64,000 bases of DNA, taken from assembly GCA_037783545.1 (NCBI GenBank), contig JBBELK010000109.1, forward strand, positions 2,480,001-2,544,000, read 5' to 3'. A program made the position numbers and the translations under genes. Below, one piece after another: positions 46,940 through 58,900 of the stretch (its first letter is position 1; every line of letters begins with the position of its first letter). The DNA comes from Henricia sp. BOLD:AAB3569 (Eukaryota > Echinodermata > Asteroidea > Spinulosida > Echinasteridae). The notes beneath the pieces were generated by a model that did no database searches, was not told the origin of the DNA, and worked only from the letters and a program-made list of their open reading frames with translations.

Positions 46940-49900
46940 CTGCAAAGACACATTACCAAAACGGAACAATGTAATTGTACAAACCTGTCAACAGATTCGT
47001 GGGTCTTTCCACAGTAATGGGGTACATTTTTGTGACATTCAAGATCTCAGGTCCCAGTTCACTTCAAGTGTCTTAATTTCATCTTTAAATTATGCAGCTA
47101 AACTGAGGAAATAACTTTTTCACCAAGGAGTAAGAAAAATAGTCCTACAACATACATTTGTGAAAACCCCAAAATGGTCTGTCCACGTTACATACTTGTA
47201 AGTAACAGGAAAATTTGTACACAAGCTTTTCAAAAATGTATGTTGTGGCAGCAATTTCTTACCTTTTTGGGTAAAATTAATCTCCTGAGAAACAGTACAA
47301 GGAAATTTCTTTAATTTTGCTTTTTAATCTAATGTACATGTATCTAAAAAACTTAAAAGTGGGGGACATTCCTCGTTTTACCGTGCCAAGCCACATTTAC
47401 TGATTCAATTATTTAATTCATGCAGGGTGGCGCACCCTGCCTCAGCGGCTCTTATGGAGGCTGTTGGAATCAGCCTTGCCACATGACGTGTTACTGACCA
47501 ATAAAATGTTACGTCTCTCAGGCTCTTTGAAGTATGTTTCTTTTTTTGAAGTGTAGGTCTATATTATGACTCAAATGCGACTGACAAAACCAACTTTCAG
47601 ATAATTTAAACTGGGTTAAATACCTTGTTAAAGGACCTAGCATCTCTGTAGAACAGCACCCTCATACATCGATCTAGTAACGCCCGGGCCTCAGCTTCTG
47701 TCATGTTGCTGTTCTTCTCATAAGCATCTCGCATTAAAGGCTGAAAAAATTTACAATAACCACTCAAACCCCCAATACATCATTTGCAGTGACCCAAAAT
47801 GTTACATGAGTCGACAAGAAAAACCTGACTAAATTTGTTGATATCAAAGGTAACAAATACCACATGGCTTTTTTTTCCTGTGTAAAAAAAATGGTACTTT
47901 TGTAGGAAAAATGGCCAACCGAAGGTTGAATAGTGTTGAATAAGTGGTAAAAACAAAACAATTGTTTGGAAACAATTATTTGTTTTTACCACTTATTCAA
48001 CATACACCGTGTTTACACTGGTCCCGAGCTGGGGATCAAGATTGATCCCCTGATAAGAATGCGTCAGTGTTAACCACAATGATCCCGAGTGCCACGTTTA
48101 CATTCTGTAGTTGATCTCGAGCGGGGTGCCAGAAGTTGCAGTCAAAGGTCATGCTCTATGTGAGTATGTACTGATTAATGTCTGCATGGCTTGTGCATGT
48201 ACAGTACAGTGTACAAGGCCACTTGAATTTCGCAGGCTTTTCCCCCGCTACGGCTGTGGAACGGATGCGGTATAAAGTCTGATTGCTTATCTAACCGCAA
48301 TCTGATCCCGAGCTCGGGATCGAACACTCCGCCAACGCGAGACAAAAATCTCGGGGTCTGATCCTGGGCAAATTTGGTTCCGAGAGCGTTTACACTCAGT
48401 TTGTGATCCGGGCCGGGGGCTGATCCCGGGCTCGGTGTTCGCCCCCGAACTCGGGATCAAGTGTAAACAGGGTGCTAAAAACCATGCATGGATTTTTAAG
48501 GTTTTCTGAATTATTACTGCATCTATGTGGCTGAAATTTCTACAAGACCGTCAATCAATATTATTCTAGTTTAGTTATGTAATGCTGTTATTTCTGGACT
48601 ACATGTATGCCTTTACGGTTCGCCCACAATTCCTTGCGTGCAGTCGGCGCACAGTGCATGATGGAACGGAATTCTAATACACCGCACAGGAGCGTTAAGT
48701 TTGATTGTGTACGGTACGAACGAATGGGATATTATCACAGGGGAGTGGAGCTCTCGGCTGCTTCAAACTCGTAAAACGTGACGAATTTGTGTTTTTTACA
48801 CCCGTGCACATTCTAGGGCGCAACACGATTTGCGTGCACGCCGCGCCGGCTGTATTGACAAGACTCCCACGCACTTGACAATGGTGCACCGCACCTAGCG
48901 TGTGCACCGAACTTGTGACAGTCAAGTCAGTATTTCACCCCTAGACGCCGATATAATCTCAAAACAAGTATACAGTAGGTTGAATCTGTATCTGAGCTCT
49001 AACTTACCAGGTAAAAAACAAAAATTCACCACATTTTACGAGTTTAAAGCAGCCAAGAGCTCCACTCGTTTACAAGTACACAATTAAACTTAGCGATCCT
49101 GTGCGGTGTGCTAGAATTCTGTTCCATCATGCACTGCACACAGAGAAATTGTGGGGAAACCGTAAAGGCACGTAAGAAGTTTCTGCAAATGTGGGTCTTT
49201 AAAATAGCGTTCCTCTAACTATCAATTTTAATTTGAAAGCCGTTTAAAAAGAGTAAATACAAGCTTTTGGTTTTTATGCAAATGTGTATAATTAAAATCA
49301 ACTCTACGGTAGAAGCGTCACAACATAAGGACTCTGTGACAGTGTGTCCCATTTCCATAGAATGACCCACAACTAAACCATCCCTTCGTGTGAAAAGGAT
49401 CTAATGGCTCTTACCAGTGCAATGTAAGCTCCAAACCCAGAAGCCACAGTTGGTGACTCAAAAGCTGTGCCGATCTTGTCAATATAACCAAGAAAGCTGC
49501 AAAGAGAAACAGACACGAAGAAAATAATTATGGTATGTACAAGTACTTTCTGTAGGCCTGAGCGATTAACTTGGGTACTCGCGAGTAGCATAATTTGTAC
49601 TCGTACTCGTGATTATGATTTTTCAAAATCCCATTGTATTACATATATGTAGCGACTCAAAATCTTTTTTAAAGCCCTATTACATCATTTGTAGTGACCT
49701 GTTACTTCACGAGTTGACAAGAAAAACCCGACTAAAAGTGTTGATACCGGTAGCAATGGTAACAAACGCAACATGATTTTTTTTCCCCGTGTAAAATGGC
49801 ACTTTTGTGGGAGAAAGAGCCAACTGTGTGGTTTTTTTAAAAAGTTGTCTACAGAGAACGTTTTTACCATTCATTCATACACAAAACCCATGCATGGATT

Positions 49901-52900
49901 TTAAGGTTTTCTAAAGTACATGTACATTACTACATATACATGTATGTTAAGCTTGTGCCGATATCGAAATTTATCATTGCAATATATCGTCTGAAAAATA
50001 CAGCGATATTCGATATCGTCTGAAAAATATCGCGATATTCGATAAAAAATATCAGAGCGTGGTATTATGATTAACATGTTTATTTTTTCCAATGAAATAA
50101 TGATTCGTAATTGGTTGTCTGGAGAGGACATTTTGTTAAACACAGAATATCACAATATAATGGCCAGACTAAATATTGAAATGGTAATGCCATGCAATGT
50201 CCTGTTAGAAGGAATGGTACTGTTAATTTTACAAACATAAAGATTTCAATCATGGTTGACATGTTAATTACAATTAACTGCTGTCCTGGAGAGGACAAAT
50301 TTTTAACGGATTTTCCACAACCCTGAATATGATCTAGATAATATTTACTCAAAGCTCTCCCACGATCAAATTGTCATATTTACTTCATCAAATGTGTCCT
50401 GTAGATGATACAAACATACAGTACTTGCGAGTACATATTTCCAAACTATTCCATTGTCATGAATACATTGTCCTGGAGAGGACATTACCATATTTTATTT
50501 AACGGGAAATCCACTTTATTTTGAAATGTTCACAAAATTAAAAATTTTCAACCGAATTACACCAACCCAAGTTTCACAATACTGTTGAACACTATATATC
50601 CATGATTGATCACCAAATTCACCACAATAATGCATCATCAACAAATAATGTACATGTAAAACTTGAAATGAGACTTCAAAATGGTGTTAAAAGTGCATGT
50701 AAATGGAGAAATTCGAAACAAATAACTCGTAGATTTATGTAAAAATAGTTCTGTAGCTTATCCTTCATATCTACCCATCATATAAAATCACTCATAACAT
50801 GTATACATTTGCACTGATAAAGTTATCCAGGATGGGTTATACTGTAATTTACTCAAATGACCACTTATTGTGAAATAGCCCATTATTTGATCATAAATAC
50901 CCGGTACCATAATATAATGCCGCCCGGTAAGAAGGCCCATCACTGCTGTAAAAGCCTCATCAGGCCGCAGACATTTCCTAATCCATTGTATAGACAATTA
51001 GACATTATTTATGGTGTATAAAGGCAATTTACATGTACAACGATGGAAAGTACATAAAATCTAGTGCAACCGTGGAACGATCGAACCTACATACGTAGAC
51101 GATCCTGACAGCATGAAAAGCACGACCATCACAACGGTGAAGACGGAAGCCTTTGACTTTGTAAGTGCATGTATGTAGTCCGTGTCTGTTTTGTGGAATT
51201 GTTTGTTCTTCGTTACTCTAATTTATATAAATTTCATTCCACTTTTTTCACTTCAATGTTTGTTTTAAAAATTATAAAACAAAACGAAGTAATTCTGGTT
51301 ACTACGCACTTGCCATCGTCAGCGCCGCGCACAGAGCTCGCTGGCTACATCGCCCTCCCCTGTCATGCGTGCACGTGGTACGGTTTATGCACCATCCATG
51401 CATTCTGATTGGTTGATTTGGCATGACATGTTGCCATCTACAAGTTTATGAATGGACCTACGGAACATTCCACTTTGCGAGGAGGGATGTTTGTAGACAC
51501 ATTCAAGGAGCTCTAAACCAATATTAATTTATGTCGTTGTGGTTCTTACAATGTACGTCAACATTTATTACAATGTACATGAAGTGCAAATTGAATGTAG
51601 GAGATCCCTGAAAGAGCGTAGAAACCATGTATGCATAAATTCTAAAATAAAACGAATACAAATCCCTGATACCGTGAATCCAAAGAAAAGTATGAGGGCG
51701 CCCTATAAAGTGGGCGAGTGGCATCGCCGCGCCAGCCCAGGGCTGCGCTAAAAAGAAAATGCGATCAGCTCAAGTAAAACATGTTTTTGACTGTGCATTT
51801 TGTTAATTTGTTTAAGCTCATCATGCAATAAAACAAAGTGGATATGGTTTGAAAATGAGACCGGGAAAAATCACTACACACGTACATAGGGCCTATATCG
51901 GTAAATGAAACCGCTGAAAATACTGTACCACAAACTGTTCTGCAGAGCATATTTTTTTTACCACGTTCGTCAACAGCCCCTTACTAAAGCTTTTCAAATG
52001 AATAAACACTGAAAGAAAAAAGCGGAAAGAACAGATGTACCACACTATTTGAATGGCATTTGACGCTACTTACGTTGGTCCAACTGGTTGCCTGGTGCTA
52101 CGACATCCAAACAGTGGCCACCAACGAACTTGAACGAAGACATCTGAAACAACCCTCGGTGATATTGTGGAAATGTCTGTTTTGGGATAGTTGTGCCATG
52201 CCGCACGCGCTGCGCATGCAATAGCTCAGTGGTCGTGCGTCCATAATTTTGGCAAGGCAAGTTTTGCGGGCAAGTTTTGCACAAAATACCCCTAAAAAAG
52301 TTATGCCGTGACATTTTCAGGCGCAGGTACGAGAAATTAGACAAGTTATTGCAGGCGATGACACATATTTATTGCACATTTGTGCCTGCAAATATCGCAG
52401 GGTGCCTGGGTATCGTTTACTTACGATATCTCGATATTTCAAAAACCAGACGATTTATATCAGCTGAAATTTAATATCGTGATATTCGATATTATCGTCT
52501 ATCGGCACAAGCTTACTATATGTGGCTGAAATTTCTACAAGGCAGTTTATCAACATTATTCTTCAGTTATGTAACGCTGTTGTTCCTGTTTTAAAAAGTT
52601 TTCTAATCATGTAATCTGTCTGTAAGTAAAGCAAAAAACTTACGGTTCTCCGTTCTCTATGCCTCCAACCACAAAGACATTCCATAGTGGATTGAATCGG
52701 GACCGTCTGTTGTACATGACCCTCGTTAACCAGGAGAAGATAGACTTGGGTGTGTACTCGTGGCCATCAGCTAGACATTCGTCATCAATGCTATGAGGGA
52801 AAATTAATCAGATGTGAAATCAGTCATAAATCCAACATCCAATTTATCTTCAAGGCAAACTTGGTTCACAGTAAAGAGAGATTGTGAGGCAGGCAATAGA

Positions 52901-55900
52901 CCTGAAACGTAATGACGTCACGCAATGTTTATCGCGGTGCATTATGGGTGAAAAGTGGGGACGAAATCTCTGCAGCTCTAGTTTGCGTGCGTTGCATGCA
53001 TAGCGCCTAGCGTACTAACCGCTTCGCTGGCAAAAAAACATCAAAAACAAAGATCGTAAATTTCAATAATGGTTCGTGTCAACTTAGTTGTGCCTGCGTG
53101 AGTTTTAATGCACCGCGTTAAACATCGTGTGACGTCATTATGTCATAGGTCTATTAGCCAAATTATACCGCCCCAAAAAAGAAATACAATTTTCTTAAAA
53201 TATTAATTTTTGATCAGAAAAGAAGTTTGTTGGATACAGTGATTTTGTGCATAACTTTGGAATCGCTTTCAAGATGGTTCCACTTTAGTGCTTTCATCTA
53301 GGTCCAAGTGGACCTGTTTGAACAATGTGATTACCAATGAAATCTGACATTTCCTGTTTCTGGGAGAACATACATGTAGCAGGGCTGGAAATTCACAGAG
53401 GCCACGAAGGCCAGTGCCTCTGTTGCCCCTGGTCTTGGCCTTGGTGCCCTCTTGCAATCCTCCCTTAGACTTTTTCATTTTCCAATGGAAGTGCCCTGTT
53501 TAAACTCCAAAAGACTCCTCCAAAAATGCAAATGGCAGTGCCCTTTCAGTGACGAATTTCCTGCCCTGACATAGCCTTTGTTAAGGCCTCACAGCTTGGT
53601 GAGTCGCGCGCCAGAATGAGAGCGCCACCATGCGACTAGGACGGGACGAGGAGCGCCAGCTGTGAGGCCTTTGCCGTCCCGGAATTTTGTTACCAAAGAG
53701 GTAGCAAAATGCTAATGATCGTATTACACAGTGTGCGTGTTGCGTTGGATAGCTGACAATGCGAGCTAATCAGGTTCGCGCGCACTAGTTTCTAAGCACG
53801 CGCGCGCGCTTTATATACATGTACCACAACGCGCGCGTGCCAACACAAACATACATTTGCAGCACAACAGCGCAGGGATGAATAATGTAACAGGGGCTGT
53901 AATACATTAATAAATAATTATTCTAGGACGGCAAAGGCCTTACAGCTGGCGCTGCTCATCCTATCCTCGTCGCATGGTGGCGCTCTTGTTCTGGAATGCG
54001 ACTCACCCAGTTGTGAGGCCTTAACAAAGACTAGGGAGAACCCTGTACATGTACATGTAGTTAGGAGCTCTCAGAAAAACCCTTTTTTTTTAATTTTCAA
54101 CTTAATTAAACCTGCGTGGGATGAGCTTACCCCTGGAGCAGTGCATCACCAAAACAGCCTTACAAGTGCAGGAGCTCAGGAAGGCACTTCAGGCAGAGTG
54201 GTGCACCCTGCTTTGTCTACTCCAACAGAGGTTGGTCATACACATTACCCTTTGATCACATGTGTACATTTGTGCATGTTTTTTTGAAAGGGATAATTTG
54301 TATCTGTCCAAATACCTGTGACCGATGGGGATATACATGTACATATACATGTGTATCTCACAGGGATGTACATGTAATTGGATGTTTGAAAAAAAACCTG
54401 AAATTGCAAGCGCAGAGGCTCGTCAGTAATACGTGCGTGCCAAATTCGTGTCACGAAATACGCAGCTCCATAGCAAAGGCATGGAGCTGCGTACATATGT
54501 ATTTTGTGGCAAGAATTTGGCACGCGCGCATTGCTGACGAGCCTCTGCCTTAAAAACGGGACCCTGACCATTTCAGGGGCTCTTTTATAAAGATCATTGT
54601 CCGTGCGGTTTGGGTGTGGCACCTCGAAAGAAACTGTTTTTCTTGAATTCATATTTTTTCTTGAATTCATATTTTTTCTAGAATCATAGAAGTTATTCGC
54701 TTTCAAATGAGACATCAACGGAAAAGAAAAAAAAAATCGGCCAACGTTTAGTTCCAGAACAATTACTGTCAATATTCCAAATTATTAGTGGTCCGCCAAT
54801 AATTCAACTCATGGTATGGCGTAGACTTGCCCAAGTCTGACTTCCCGTGTTTGGTCTGTAATGCAAATCATGCAGCATGCCCTCTGGACTAGTGGCCTGT
54901 CTAATCTGTTTTCCTTCCGAGACGGAAGAAAGGAATTTAAAGACAAGCCACTGGTACAGAGGGCGCACTGTACGCTGCGCATTACAGACCAAACATGAGA
55001 AGTCGGACTTGGGCAAGTCTAGGGGCGTGTTGGTTTCGGACGGATCCAGATTCAGTTCTGCACAGATCTAAGGTGAACTTGTTCACTTCGTGCAGATCAT
55101 TCTCGAGAAGGTTTAGCACTAGATCCAAAATGGTGACGTAAACATCACACAGATTTTTGTGTTGAGTAAAACCGTGTCAATTCAGTTTTCAGAGGCAACA
55201 CACGATACAAACAAATTTAGGCTGCTTGTTTATTTACGATGAATGTCGTGGTCGTGGGAGAAATTTTGAACAGAAATATGGCAAATTTAATAAATAAATT
55301 GCAATTCATGTGATTTGAGATCCGAGTTGAGAAGTTTTGTTTGTTTCTGCGCAGTAAAACAACCCGGGATCTGGATTCAGATCTGTCGTGAAACAAACAC
55401 GCCCTAGGTAAGGCACAAAAACAGCGGTATAAAAACGGTGTTTTTCACACGGTTGCCGAAATACCAGATGTTTTTTCGTTAAAATACATGTAAAGTAAAT
55501 GCTTTAAAAGTTTGTTCGGAGAAAACAATTTGATTTTGCTGAGAACCACGGACAATATAACTTTAATCAACACTTCGTGCTTACATTCTCTGCTCCAACA
55601 CTTCTTGTAGAAACTGAAAGTCTGCATAGTCTCCAGCCCCTGCTATCGCCGTGTTGTTATTGACGTTCATGATGCGAGAAATATTGCGAAACCTAGCCAT
55701 GGAACCGTACGATCCCAGCATATCTGCAGCGAGTAAAACGCCACCGTTGAACTTGACACCAAGTACAGAAGTTCCGGTAACCATGGGGTTTCTGAAATAG
55801 GGAGAGAACAGTACTATGACTTGTTTGTGAAATACTGTCACTTTTTGGATAACTTGTGACCAACAGATAACAATGCGGCTGCAACTTAAAGGCCATTATA

Positions 55901-58900
55901 ACATTTCAGGCGCGGATCCAGAGGGGGGTTTTGGGGGTCAAACCCCCCCCCCTGCTTCGACACCAACAAATATAATGTAATGCATTTTTTGCGTGTCCGC
56001 CTGTCCGAAACAAGCAGACATAAAAATCTGATGGGCAAAACCCCTCCCTGGTGGCAAAACCCCCTCCTGGAAAAATTCCTGGATCCGCCCCTGCATTTGC
56101 AGATGAAACCTTTTTTTTATGAACAGCATTACATATTAAACTAAAGAATAATGTTGATAAACTGCCTTGTAGAAATTTCAGCTGCATGGATGCAGTAATA
56201 CATGTACCTCAGAATACCTTAAAAAATCCATGCATCCATGCCACTGGACTACTTCACAATTTTTCTTCCATTTATCCCTTAATTTAACTCCATAAGACTA
56301 AGAGCGCTAAACAGACCGAATTCCTGAACGCGTGAGGATGCTCGAACTGGGGGTGACTTGGGGGGTGGGGAAGGGGGAAGAAGGGGGGGGGGAAGGGGGA
56401 GGGGGAAGGGGGAGGGGGAAGGGGAGGGGAAGGGGAAAGGGGGAAGGGGGAAGGGGGAGCAGGGTTCTCCCCACGTACAAACGTGCGTATCGTCCCGATA
56501 CGCTGAAATTCCGACCCGATACGCAGGAAAAATTGCCGATCAAAAAATTCAGCTCCCTTAAGCGGGCCCCGGACCCCACGCCGTGGCTTCGCAGTTGATT
56601 AAAAATAGTCTTCTGTCAATAAAATGTGCAATTTGTGTGTAGTTTATAGCATTTTTTATAGCAAGTTTTATTTGCTGTTGGGACGACTTGATGATATGTT
56701 GCTTGATCTTAACTTAAACAGTTATAACTTTAAAATATGCCTAGTAATAACCTAAACAAATATTTAAAAAAAATCATTTTTTTACAAGTTTCACTGGTTC
56801 TACTAGAATACAATTTTGAAAATGACAATTTAGATTCAATAAAACAATAATACAAATTTTACATTAAAATTGCAACCTGGTTTATTTATTGTCCGGTATA
56901 TTAAGCATGCATGAAAATCACTTATTTTTCCGTCAGTCAGGGGCTCCTCCTGCCTGCATGTTGGTCACAAAATGGCTACATGTACACATGGGAGCAATGA
57001 ACCTGTCAATCAAGCCGAACCTGCCGACCAATCACAACAGAGCTAGCAGACAGCGCCAACATAATTCAAAGTGCATTGCCTCACAAACAATCACGCGATT
57101 TTCTACGCATACAGTTTGTACATGTTGTATGCAGTGATCCCGTTCGGATTAATTTTTGTTTCAATGTCGGGCGATTCGCTGTTCAAAGGTAGGAAAGCGC
57201 ATTTTTATGAATATATGGCATCCCTGCAGTTAGACAGAATGATTCTGTCCCTACGGGTTTCCCGTAGGGACAGAAGGTACCCCTTTCATACGGTGGATTG
57301 TTGTCATTTTACCTCGAAATTAGAATCACACCCAACTATTTCCAGCTAGTTGTTTCCTGTAGTGGTTTTAGATATTCTTGATTAGAAGACAAATAAAAAG
57401 CACTACTTACATTGCCGTTTTTGAATCAAAAACGTCTATTTCCGACAATCTTCGACGAACAAATTTCTCGGACTCTTTATCACGATAAAAACGATTGCAA
57501 ACGTGTAGTTGTGCATTGACGGACGCCCAAAAAAAAACGTCTATTTCCGACAATCTTCGACGAGAAAACCTGTTGTTACGATGTGACCAGCTAAAATAAA
57601 GTTGGCTAGGCTTAACGCTTGGGGGCGCTCCAGCATTTTCGGAGTCGACTCCGATTCCAAAAAGAATCAAAATTCTATTCCAGATCGATTCCATATTTCG
57701 TATGAAAACATACGTGTACACTGCGATTTCTTGTTGTGTCCAGGAAAACCCATTCTAATCGATTCTAGTGTGGAGTCACGCCAAAGTTCGACGTGGTCTT
57801 TTTTGCGAACGTACAGTTGGTGTGCCTCTACGGAGGCCCAATGAGAGTACGGGTGGCGCTCTTATTTCACGCGCATTTATACGGCGCGGCATACAATGTA
57901 CAGTTTCGTTTGACGTTCTCTTTGGGCGTCCGTCAATGCACAACTACACGTTTGCAATCGTTTTTATCGTGATAAGGAGTCCGAGAAATTTGTTCGTCGA
58001 AGATTGTCGGAAATAGACGTTTTTGATTCAAAAACGGCAATGTAAGTAGTGCTTTTTATTTGTCTTCTAATCAAGAATATCTAAAACCACTACAGGAAAC
58101 AACTAGCTGGAAATAGTTGGGTGTGATTCTAATTTCGAGGCAAAATGACAACAATCCAGTGTATGAAAGGGGTACCTTCTGTCCCTACGGGAGATCCCGT
58201 AGGGACAGAATCATTCCGTCTATGTTTATCCCAGCTGGCAATACGTCACGCGCGCAGTGCAGCTAGTTATCGAACTGTGCGAGTGACGTATTGCCAGCTG
58301 GGATAAACATACGGACGTCAATATGAATTATGCATATTGCACAGCCGGGCTCCTTGACCGAGAAGCGCCACCACGCGTCCAGCATATCAGCTAAAATGGC
58401 GTCGCCCAGGGCATGCAGCTCAGAACGTTGTCCGAATTTTGTCCAATGTTTCAAGACGCCGTAGATGGCGTAAGCGTTACCGTTATTTTATGAAACACTA
58501 GACTCTCAGGATTACGTGTATGTGAAAGTGCTCTGGTCTGATGTGCTTCGGACGATATTTGTAGTGAAACTGTCAGATTTGAGCAGTTTGAGACTTGGTA
58601 TTGTCGTACGGACCTCAAGTAGGGCTGTGATTTGCGACTGTAATAAGTCAGATTTGAAAAGCGAGCTATTTACATGTACTTCATGCGAAAGCCAACACAA
58701 ATACGAATTGGACGTCAAGGCCCGAGGTTTTTGCACCGCAAATATCGACAAGCTAAACTTCCACGAGTTTAAACATGTGCAAATGTTCACCGCGAAATGT
58801 ATGACGTCAGATTTTATGCAAATTTGCTCTGGAGTCTGGGGTTCGCTTTCACGTGAAGTATTGAAAGGGCTTTTATTCTTTTTTTGTGCAGGAAAATACA

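Noticed and set aside
56332-56598. Gly/Arg-rich and Pro-rich open frames
   Set aside because: They read through a pure GGGGGAA tract and reflect composition only.
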